From Candidatus Heimdallarchaeota archaeon (GTDB taxonomy: Archaea > Asgardarchaeota > Heimdallarchaeia > JABLTI01): a DNA stretch of 7,832 nt. Position numbers and translations under genes: made by a program. Every line of letters begins with the position of its first letter. The first letter of the stretch is position 1. The notes under the pieces were generated by a model, which saw only the letters and a program-made list of their open reading frames with translations, had not been told where the DNA came from and made no database searches. The DNA lies in the NCBI GenBank assembly GCA_030602675.1, contig JAUVZH010000110.1, positions 1 through 7,832 on the forward strand. Direction: 5' to 3'. Positions 1 through 4,908 of the stretch are shown here, piece by piece.

Positions 1-899
1 AAAATCCTGGATCATTATTTGTTGAAGCTGGGATTTTGACCGAGGAAGAGTTTGAGAAGATTGAAGCTCAAAAACCAATGGGTGAATACTTACCCGGGAT
101 CTTTGAAGCAGTTGAACTTCCCTATGTTCTTGTTGAAGAGAAAAATGATATCAAGAAAATCGAAGAAGCATTTTCTATGGCTTATGAAAAATCCATTCCT
201 TTTGGAATTTTTATTTCACCTAAATTTTGGGAGCAAAGTGAATATAACCTGAGCAAACCAGATGAGGAATCCTATCCTATCAGAAAATTTGCTGTTGTTT
301 TAGGTAAAGCAAGTACAACTATCACAGAACCCAAAATTGCTAGGTACAGGGCAATTCAAGCATTAACAAATCATCTTACAAATAAAATCGTAATTAGCAA
401 TATCGGTGTTCCAAGTAAGGAATTATTCAAATTATCTGACCAACCATCAAACTTCTACATGTTAGGTAGCTTTGGTATGGCATCAGCAATTGGTTTAGGA
501 ATAGCATTGGTAAAAGAAAGCGAAGTCATTGTTATTGATGGAGATGCAAGCATTCTAACAAATCCAAATATTCTTGGTACTATAACAAAAGAAAGGAATT
601 ATTGTAATAACCTAACTGTTCTTTTAATGGACAATGGAGCTTGTGGGTCCACAGGCAATCAATTAACTTCTGCTTATGGTAAAATTGATCTCGAATTATT
701 AGCTAGAGCCTATGGATTCGATAACACTCATAAAGCCTACGAACCTGAAGAAATTAGTAACATCTACAAGAAGAAAAGCTATGGTCCAAGATTACTTCAT
801 ATTATACTCAAACCAGGCAATGCAGATGTTGAAAATATCCCCTTATCAGCAATTAAAATTAAAGAGCGATTTATGAATGCAATCAGAATGATAAAATAG
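1..899 (+). CDS. Fused ThDP-dependent sulfopyruvate/phosphonopyruvate decarboxylase, 3' part (5' end outside window)
   Basis: Thiamine-diphosphate enzyme that decarboxylates a 3-sulfo- or 3-phosphono-pyruvate to the matching acetaldehyde. The frame is open from base 3, so the gene begins upstream; the TTG at 36 is internal to the conserved domain and unlikely to be the start. About 298 residues are visible. Numbering from that TTG, residues 1-65 match the end of a ComD-like Pyr domain (MGEYLPGIFEA, then an acidic-helix stretch). Residues 100-287 match a ComE-like PP domain: SNIGVPSKELF at 121-131, NFYMLGSFGMAS at 139-150, the cofactor/metal motif DGDAS at 168-172, and DNGACGSTGNQ at 199-209. 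The usual GDG is GDA here. In methanogens ComD and ComE are separate chains; here both halves are one polypeptide, as in phosphonopyruvate decarboxylases (about 370-400 residues). The family is firm. The substrate cannot be settled from sequence: the PP-half motifs look more ComE-like, while the fusion looks Ppd-like. The activating Glu of the Pyr domain lies off the window. The stop is TAG. Confidence 0.85.
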   Translation, partial: NPGSLFVEAGILTEEEFEKIEAQKPMGEYLPGIFEAVELPYVLVEEKNDIKKIEEAFSMAYEKSIPFGIFISPKFWEQSEYNLSKPDEESYPIRKFAVVLGKASTTITEPKIARYRAIQALTNHLTNKIVISNIGVPSKELFKLSDQPSNFYMLGSFGMASAIGLGIALVKESEVIVIDGDASILTNPNILGTITKERNYCNNLTVLLMDNGACGSTGNQLTSAYGKIDLELLARAYGFDNTHKAYEPEEISNIYKKKSYGPRLLHIILKPGNADVENIPLSAIKIKERFMNAIRMIK

Positions 900-912
900 A
901 AATTTGTCAAAT

Positions 913-1335
913 CTATTTCTTTCGTTTCTTTGGTGGTATTTTCGAAGCGTATTGATATGATTTATCTAACCATTTCTCAAACTCCGGTATATTACCAAAA
1001 ATTTGATCATTGATAACCAAATACTCTCTCATCTTCTTACCTTCTAATGGTTCAAAATGCTCAATATCGTTGTATTGGTCTTTTATCAATTCTCTATCTT
1101 TTTCTGGTAATCTCAAAAAGATAGTATCTTCAAAGACACCAACAAACATATTTCCATTAGCAAAATAAGCTTGACTACTAAACATCCTTCTCTTTGTAAC
1201 ATTATGAAAGTTTAACATTATATCAAGCAATTCTTCAAGCTCTATTGATGATTTTTGCCATTTTGGATTCAATCTATCCACCAAAGATTCTATTAAAATC
1301 CTTCTGTTAATGTTGGTTCTTGTAATGGGAACCAT
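913..1335 (-). CDS. TfoX N-terminal-domain protein
   Basis: A 140-residue protein whose middle (about 33-125) matches the TfoX_N domain. The signature is RRMFSSQAYFANGNMFVGVF at 49-68, then IFLRLPEKDR at 72-81, and FEPLEGKKMREYLVI at 94-108. In Proteobacteria this domain is part of the competence/Sxy regulator, but stand-alone TfoX_N proteins are widespread and mostly uncharacterised, so no competence role is claimed. The last residues (PPKKRKK) are strongly basic. The ATG at 1335 lies inside the upstream acetyltransferase gene and overlaps its end by 43 bases, which suggests translational coupling. No convincing Shine-Dalgarno precedes it. TTG/GTG codons about 18-19 codons further in would still leave the whole domain, so the start is uncertain. 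It is the last gene of the leftward block, ends in TAG, and faces the decarboxylase gene across 13 bases. Confidence 0.8.
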   Translation of the reverse strand: MVPITRTNINRRILIESLVDRLNPKWQKSSIELEELLDIMLNFHNVTKRRMFSSQAYFANGNMFVGVFEDTIFLRLPEKDRELIKDQYNDIEHFEPLEGKKMREYLVINDQIFGNIPEFEKWLDKSYQYASKIPPKKRKK

Positions 1336-2495
1336 TTATCCAATAATGTCTTTTCATCTGCTTTGGCATTCTTTAACCAACCAAATGCTTCCAAATCATC
1401 TGTTAGAAGAACACCGTAAACCAAAGATGATAGACCTTCAATTGTCATCTCTAATTCTGCTTCTTCTTTACTTATTACTACTTTGAGTTTTCCATCTTTA
1501 GCATTAATAAGATATGCTTGATCATTTTCAGGAATTTGTTTATCAATGACTTTAATAATTATCTGTGCATTCATAGAAACATCAATGTCATCAAGTGTAC
1601 TTTTCACATCTATTATTCTTGCTTGCCAAATGTTCATTGGATTTAATTCAGTCATGTAGTAACCTTGTAACCAAGGATACATCATAGATTGGTTTGAGTA
1701 GATTGGCAAACTAGCCTCAACAATTTGATGTGAATGAAGATATAAGTAATTATACAAAGCATGTCGACTTTTTGGAGTTAGAGTATGTATTTCAGATACT
1801 CGAAGTTTTCCTTCTTCTGTCCAATCAAAACCCCTGCTGAAACCCTTAGATGAATACTTCATTACACCTTCAGGTTTTCCATTTTTATTAAAAGTAACTA
1901 CAAACCATCCTGGACTGGGATGATCATATTCTTTCCATCGTTTTTCGCTTCGTTTTACAGATCCATGAATTGTATTAACAATTTTGTTGTGAATTTCTTT
2001 GTAATATTTGAAACCTTTTTCATGAGATAATCTCTTTACAGAATATCCTTCAGGCAAATTTTTCCAACGACTGAAGTATTTTGGATCGAATTTCATTGTT
2101 ACGAAAGGTGAAATATTTACATAACCATAAGCAGCATAAAATGTATCTATAAAGGGATATAATGTTGAAACATCGAAATTCTCTTTTTTCATTTTTTCAA
2201 GCAAATAGTTCATAATTTCTTTTACATATCCTTTTCTTCTATACATGGGATCAGTGACAACCATAGAAACACCACCCATCTTAACCCACTTCCCACGAAT
2301 ATTTTGATTAAAATTAATAAATCGAATATTGGCTCTAACTTTTCCATCTGCTTCGATACAAAAATTCTCATCATAAGTAAGTTCATATCGTTTTTGCAAT
2401 CTTTCCATATGTTCCTTTGGATCGTAACCATAACTTATTGCAGTTATATTTAGGATATCTTCAAAATCTTCTTTGGTTGCTTGACGTACTTTCAG
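1293..2495 (-). CDS. Eis-like GNAT N-acetyltransferase (COG4552 type), probable CTG start
   Basis: An acetyl-CoA-dependent N-acetyltransferase of the Eis family: two GNAT folds followed by an SCP2-like C-terminal domain. Counting from CTG at 2495 the protein has 400 residues, the usual Eis length. The acetyl-CoA loop is VTDPMYRRKGY at about 80-90. The segment TFYAAYGYV puts a Tyr at 125, aligned with the general acid Tyr126 of M. tuberculosis Eis. The chain ends in Phe, and in that enzyme the carboxylate of a terminal Phe is the catalytic base. The second GNAT-like part spans about 145-290 and the SCP2-like part about 295-375. The first ATG (2408) would remove 29 codons encoding KVRQATKEDFEDILNITA, typical of a GNAT first strand and helix. 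CTG is preceded by TAG and, 9 bases upstream, by GAGG, so CTG is preferred, although ATG 2408 also has an AAGGA nearby. The substrate is unknown. It lies 27 bases after the KH gene and overlaps the TfoX-like gene. Confidence 0.82.
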   Translation of the reverse strand: MKVRQATKEDFEDILNITAISYGYDPKEHMERLQKRYELTYDENFCIEADGKVRANIRFINFNQNIRGKWVKMGGVSMVVTDPMYRRKGYVKEIMNYLLEKMKKENFDVSTLYPFIDTFYAAYGYVNISPFVTMKFDPKYFSRWKNLPEGYSVKRLSHEKGFKYYKEIHNKIVNTIHGSVKRSEKRWKEYDHPSPGWFVVTFNKNGKPEGVMKYSSKGFSRGFDWTEEGKLRVSEIHTLTPKSRHALYNYLYLHSHQIVEASLPIYSNQSMMYPWLQGYYMTELNPMNIWQARIIDVKSTLDDIDVSMNAQIIIKVIDKQIPENDQAYLINAKDGKLKVVISKEEAELEMTIEGLSSLVYGVLLTDDLEAFGWLKNAKADEKTLLDKWFPLQEPTLTEGF

Positions 2496-2504
2496 CTATC
2501 TCAT

Positions 2505-2508
2505 CCTC
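2505..2508 (-). promoter_or_regulatory. Shine-Dalgarno GAGG supporting the CTG start of the Eis-like gene
   Basis: GAGG reads on the minus strand 9 bases before CTG 2495-2493. The same frame is closed by TAG immediately before that CTG, so no other start codon with full N-terminal coverage exists. An ATG at 2504-2502 is followed after one codon by that TAG and cannot serve. Confidence 0.5.
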
Positions 2509-2522
2509 AATTCATTTATTCT

Positions 2523-3125
2523 TCAAATCTTTGAATCTCTTGATGCCTTGTCCCATAGTTCACTTGCGCTCAATCTAAACATCTGGGCTTTTTCTTCTAA
2601 GAACCCATATACTGTGCCATGTTTAGCACCTTCAAGAAGCAAATGAATTGCATCTCTAGCTACTTTTAGTCTTTCATATGGACCTATGATTCCCACAGTA
2701 TTGCCAAATACAGAGATTCTTGTGCCGGTAGTTTCTTCTATTACCCTACGTGTTCTACCCTCTTTTCCAATGATTCTCCCTCTTATTCTCTTTAGTTTAT
2801 TTGGATTAGTTCCCACAACAGTTTTCATATTGATTATCTCCAAATACATGTCTTCATCTATTAATGAAAATGCTATTTGTGGATTGAATCCTCTTCCAAC
2901 AGCATGTACAATGTCCCTTGCTTTAATTACCAAAAACGGATCCTTTATATCTGGTTTAGAGCTTATGAAGACTTCGCCAGAGCCACTATCAATTTTTACT
3001 TCTACTCCAGCAAGTTTCTCTAGTCGATTTTTAACTCTTCCATTTGGACCAATAAGAGCACCGATACGAATGTTTGGAATTGTTACGATGAATGTACTAA
3101 TATCTTCCTGAGATTCAAAATCCAA
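2523..3125 (-). CDS. Archaeal Dim2/Pno1-like protein with two KH RNA-binding domains
   Basis: A 200-residue RNA-binding protein, the archaeal counterpart of eukaryotic Pno1/Dim2, which binds the 3' end of small-subunit rRNA and recruits the Nob1 nuclease during late maturation. Two KH domains are visible. KH1 (about 10-80) has its GxxG loop as GPNG at 26-29. KH2 (about 92-165) has RGRIIGKEGRTRRVIEE with GKEG at 120-123. The family's C-terminal signature follows: GAKHGTVYGFLE at 166-177. The length is normal for the archaeal family. The start is TTG at 3125, chosen because a perfect AGGAGG sits 9 bases upstream and no ATG lies in frame nearby. It is downstream of the RIO1 kinase gene (83-base gap) and 27 bases before the Eis-like gene. 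RIO1 and Dim2 act together in eukaryotic 40S maturation, so the neighbourhood fits. The stop is TGA. Confidence 0.93.
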   Translation of the reverse strand: MDFESQEDISTFIVTIPNIRIGALIGPNGRVKNRLEKLAGVEVKIDSGSGEVFISSKPDIKDPFLVIKARDIVHAVGRGFNPQIAFSLIDEDMYLEIINMKTVVGTNPNKLKRIRGRIIGKEGRTRRVIEETTGTRISVFGNTVGIIGPYERLKVARDAIHLLLEGAKHGTVYGFLEEKAQMFRLSASELWDKASRDSKI

Positions 3126-3134
3126 ATATTTAAT

Positions 3135-3140
3135 CCTCCT
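3135..3140 (-). promoter_or_regulatory. Perfect Shine-Dalgarno AGGAGG for the KH gene
   Basis: AGGAGG on the minus strand lies 9 bases before TTG 3125-3123. It decides the unusual TTG start. A run of eight T (minus strand) lies directly upstream of it. Confidence 0.75.
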
Positions 3141-3208
3141 AAAAAAAATTCATTTCTTTACTCTTTAATGATTTTGCATTGCTATTATTTATCGATTTTT
3201 TAGTCCTA

Positions 3209-4102
3209 CTACATTTCAAATGCAAGCACTTTATTTGATGGTGGTTCTCCTACAAGTTTTTCATATAATTTCTCAGGTTTTTGCACTTTTGCACCTCGAG
3301 AATAAAAGTATCTTGTAATGTTCTTTATATCTCTAAAGAGAAAGATCTCTGCATAAGGATGATCAAGCAAAACTGCTTGAGAAATATCTATGAAATAAAC
3401 TTTAGGGGTATAAATCATATTATATTCTGAAAGGTCAGCATGAACTAATCTTGCTTTTGTGTAAAGCTTCCTCAAGTTACTCAATACTTCTTTATATGTT
3501 GCTTGTGGATCATCTATTTCGCATTCTTTCATAATTCTGTAAGGCAAACTCTTTTCGCCAATAAACTCCATAACAACCACATCTTTGAGATTATAGATTG
3601 GCTTAGGTACAGAAACTTCTGCTTTATATGCCCGAGATAAATTCTTAAATTCCTTTCTTGCCCAAGCATATACTAACGAACGTTGATCTCTTTTGATTTT
3701 AGCGAATCGGGGGTCACCAATAATGTATATCTGTAATCCTTTGAAGATATTTGTTGAAGTGCGGTAAATTTTTATTGCTAACTCAGACCCGTCTGGTGCA
3801 TAACCGTGATAAACATTTGCTTCCTTTCCTGTTGATATTACTCCAGTCATGTTTTCAATGATTTTTCTTTTTCGCAAATTAAATAGAGTAGTTCGAGTTT
3901 CTACATCCAAAACTGATTCTGCAACTTTTAATGCATCACTATCTTTTGTTTTGATTTTCATAGCATCAATTTTTTCTATTTGAAGTCTATCAGCATTTAC
4001 TAATTCTTTTAGAATTTTGCTATCAGCATCTTCAATTTCAAGTAATGGTTTTTCTTCAAATTCCTCATCTTCTTGTTCTTTTGTTTTCTTCTTCTTTGCC
4101 AG
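3209..4102 (-). CDS. rio1: RIO1-type atypical protein kinase/ATPase, probable CTG start
   Basis: RIO1-family kinase/ATPase. In eukaryotes Rio1 drives the last cytoplasmic step of 40S maturation, helping release Nob1 and Dim2. Counting from CTG 4102 (297 residues), the motifs are the nucleotide loop STGKEANVYHG at 90-100, the conserved Lys in AIKIYR (K111), YIIGDPRF at 126-133, WARKEFKNL at 147-155, the hinge VVMEFIG at 176-182, the catalytic loop HADLSEYN at 221-228 (Asp223, Asn228) and the metal site FIDISQA (Asp239). HADLSEYN identifies RIO1 rather than RIO2. All key residues are intact. The N-terminal 80 residues are charged and likely flexible. A TTG at 4117 would add five residues, but it lies inside the GGAGAGG element, which is spaced correctly (6 bases) only for the CTG; that gives the natural-looking N-terminus (M)AKKKKTK. 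It follows aIF1A after about 140 bases and precedes the KH gene. The stop is TAG. Confidence 0.95.
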   Translation of the reverse strand: MAKKKKTKEQEDEEFEEKPLLEIEDADSKILKELVNADRLQIEKIDAMKIKTKDSDALKVAESVLDVETRTTLFNLRKRKIIENMTGVISTGKEANVYHGYAPDGSELAIKIYRTSTNIFKGLQIYIIGDPRFAKIKRDQRSLVYAWARKEFKNLSRAYKAEVSVPKPIYNLKDVVVMEFIGEKSLPYRIMKECEIDDPQATYKEVLSNLRKLYTKARLVHADLSEYNMIYTPKVYFIDISQAVLLDHPYAEIFLFRDIKNITRYFYSRGAKVQKPEKLYEKLVGEPPSNKVLAFEM

Positions 4103-4108
4103 AGTTAT

Positions 4109-4115
4109 CCTCTCC
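4109..4115 (-). promoter_or_regulatory. Shine-Dalgarno GGAGAGG supporting the CTG start of rio1
   Basis: GGAGAGG on the minus strand ends 6 bases before CTG 4102-4100. The alternative TTG at 4117-4115 overlaps this element and has no comparable site upstream. Confidence 0.55.
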
Positions 4116-4178
4116 AAACCATTGCTTCTTACTGTTATTACTTATTCATTTACATTAATAACTAAATAGTATGTCATT

Positions 4179-4221
4179 TAATAAAATAAAACTTCAGAGA
4201 AATAAAATTGAAAAGAAAAGG
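4179..4221 (-). terminator. T-rich candidate terminator after the aIF1A gene
   Basis: Downstream of the aIF1A stop the minus strand carries several short T runs in succession (CTTTTCTTTTC, ATTTTATTT, GTTTTATTTTATT). Archaeal RNA polymerase often terminates at such tracts without a strong hairpin. If this works, rio1 has its own promoter in the remaining 60 or so bases, where only weak AT-rich candidates are visible. Confidence 0.35.
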
Positions 4222-4241
4222 TGATAATTGCTAAAAGAAGT

Positions 4242-4652
4242 CTAATCTAATGAAATATAACCTTTCTTTTCAAGCCATTCTGCTTGATTTCTTCTGTAAC
4301 GATATACTAAATCTGCTCTGGTATCTTCCTGCAAACCATACCAAGGCATAACACTTACAATATCATTTTGCCTTGTCCAAAGTCTTTTACGATATTTCCC
4401 AGGGATTCGAACAACTCTTGTGTGTCCATCTGTGCATCTGACCAATAGTCGATCTGCACCTAGAATTTGAGTTACTATACCTAGTACTTCTCCTTGCTTT
4501 GGCAAACGTACTCTAACGTACTCTACTTGTCCTTGTGTACCAACTGTTTTTATTGATACACTGGGATCATCATCAGTTTTTCTTCTACGTTTTGTTTGAC
4601 CTTTTTTTGGTTTAGGTTTTTTAGTTTTTTTAGGAGTACTTAAATTTTCCAC
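4242..4652 (-). CDS. eif1A: Translation initiation factor aIF1A with extended basic N-terminal tail
   Basis: aIF1A binds the A-site region of the small subunit and helps initiator tRNA and start-codon selection. This protein has 136 residues. The S1-like OB fold spans about 50-115: EVLGIVTQILGADRLLVRCTDG (55-76) is the usual first strand pair, followed by RIPGKYRKRLWTRQNDIV with the conserved IxGKxRKxxW pattern, then VYRYRRNQAEWLEKKG at the C-terminus. Archaeal aIF1A usually has about 100-115 residues. The excess here is an N-terminal tail (1-45) rich in Lys and Arg with a KRRRK cluster at 21-25, resembling the basic tail of eukaryotic eIF1A. The start is GTG 4652, since an in-frame TAA lies just upstream and no other standard start codon occurs before residue 50. 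Its AGGA lies only 2 bases away, so initiation may not be classical. It is the first gene of the leftward block. Confidence 0.95.
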   Translation of the reverse strand: MENLSTPKKTKKPKPKKGQTKRRRKTDDDPSVSIKTVGTQGQVEYVRVRLPKQGEVLGIVTQILGADRLLVRCTDGHTRVVRIPGKYRKRLWTRQNDIVSVMPWYGLQEDTRADLVYRYRRNQAEWLEKKGYISLD

Positions 4653-4730
4653 ATTCCTGCTATTTTATTATGATTAAAACCTAGTTGTGCTACTATCACT
4701 AAAAAGTCTTTGGATAAAATAGTTTGTTTT

Positions 4731-4738
4731 TTTATAAA
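4731..4738 (-). promoter_or_regulatory. Candidate TATA box for the leftward aIF1A block
   Basis: TTTATAAA, read on the minus strand as AATTTATAAAAAAAC. It would place a transcription start near 4705-4712 and leave a 5' leader of roughly 55 bases before GTG 4652. The octamer is itself palindromic, so orientation rests on the position of the gene. Inverted repeats lie just upstream. Confidence 0.4.
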
Positions 4739-4740
4739 TT

Positions 4741-4767
4741 AACACTTTCTAAAGTTAATTTAGTGTT
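4741..4767. repeat. Overlapping inverted repeats in the divergent promoter region
   Basis: Two inverted repeats in different registers. AACACT (4741-4746) pairs with AGTGTT (4762-4767). Nested between them, CTAAA (4749-4753) pairs with TTTAG (4759-4763) around a 5-base centre. They abut the candidate TATA box of the leftward block on its upstream side, where a regulator site could sit. The arms are short and the region is AT-rich, so chance is possible. Confidence 0.35.
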
Positions 4768-4797
4768 CTTCGTTAAATATGACAGAAAATTTTTTTA

Positions 4798-4846
4798 TTA
4801 TATACTGATGAGGTAAATATTTTTAAAAGAAAAATCAGTTATATAC
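4798..4846. repeat. TTATATAC direct repeat with inverted ACTGAT/ATCAGT arms
   Basis: TTATATAC occurs at 4798-4805 and again at 4839-4846, 41 bases apart. ACTGAT (4804-4809) and ATCAGT (4834-4839) form a 6-base inverted repeat between them. Either TTATATAC could be an alternative TATA element for the rightward gene at 4909. Function is unproven. Confidence 0.3.
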
Positions 4847-4871
4847 AAATTGTAATTCCATGATAGGGGAA

Positions 4872-4879
4872 TTTATAAA
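4872..4879 (+). promoter_or_regulatory. Candidate TATA box for the pseudo-GTPase gene
   Basis: TTTATAAA followed by an A run, with GGGGA just upstream. The start codon is 37 bases from the box, so transcription would begin close to the GAGGG ribosome-binding site, giving a very short leader. It mirrors the box at 4731-4738. Confidence 0.45.
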
Positions 4880-4896
4880 AAAAATTAAGGTCGTAT

Positions 4897-4901
4897 GAGG
4901 G
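4897..4901 (+). promoter_or_regulatory. Shine-Dalgarno GAGGG deciding the TTG start at 4909
   Basis: GAGGG is followed by a 7-base spacer and TTG 4909-4911. No ATG occurs in frame before codon 38, which lies within the GTPase-like fold, so TTG is the sensible start. Confidence 0.6.
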
Positions 4902-4908
4902 TAATTCA

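Noticed and set aside
902..912. Inverted repeat ATTTG-T-CAAAT between the convergent decarboxylase and TfoX-like genes, as a bidirectional terminator
   Set aside because: The loop of one base is too tight for a stable hairpin and the arms are short and AT-rich. Termination may use the nearby T runs, but there is too little to call a site.
2222..2431. Minus-strand open frame of 69 codons within the N-terminal part of the Eis-like gene
   Set aside because: It overlaps the acetyl-CoA-binding region in another frame and shows no domain. It is a shadow of the real gene.
2493..2504. ATG-AGA-TAG-CTG at the head of the Eis-like gene, suggesting readthrough or pyrrolysine at TAG
   Set aside because: TAG is the ordinary stop here: at least five other genes in the window end in it. 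The ATG abuts the GAGG with no spacing, whereas CTG has a normal 9-base spacing, so CTG initiation is simpler.
2686..3111. Open frame of 141 codons on the plus strand opposite the KH gene
   Set aside because: It lies wholly antisense to a confidently assigned KH protein, has no recognisable domain, and its hydrophobic composition is what the reverse complement of that gene would give.
3139..3153. Tiny ATG-AAT-TTT-TTT-TAG frame just before the KH gene, as a leader peptide
   Set aside because: Four codons made mostly of a T run, without its own ribosome-binding site. Its TAG merely overlaps the AGGAGG of the KH gene.
4653..4908. Possible tRNA or structured RNA in the longest intergenic region
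   Set aside because: No cloverleaf, T-loop-like GGTTC motif or GC-rich stem was found. The region is very AT-rich and better explained as divergent promoters.
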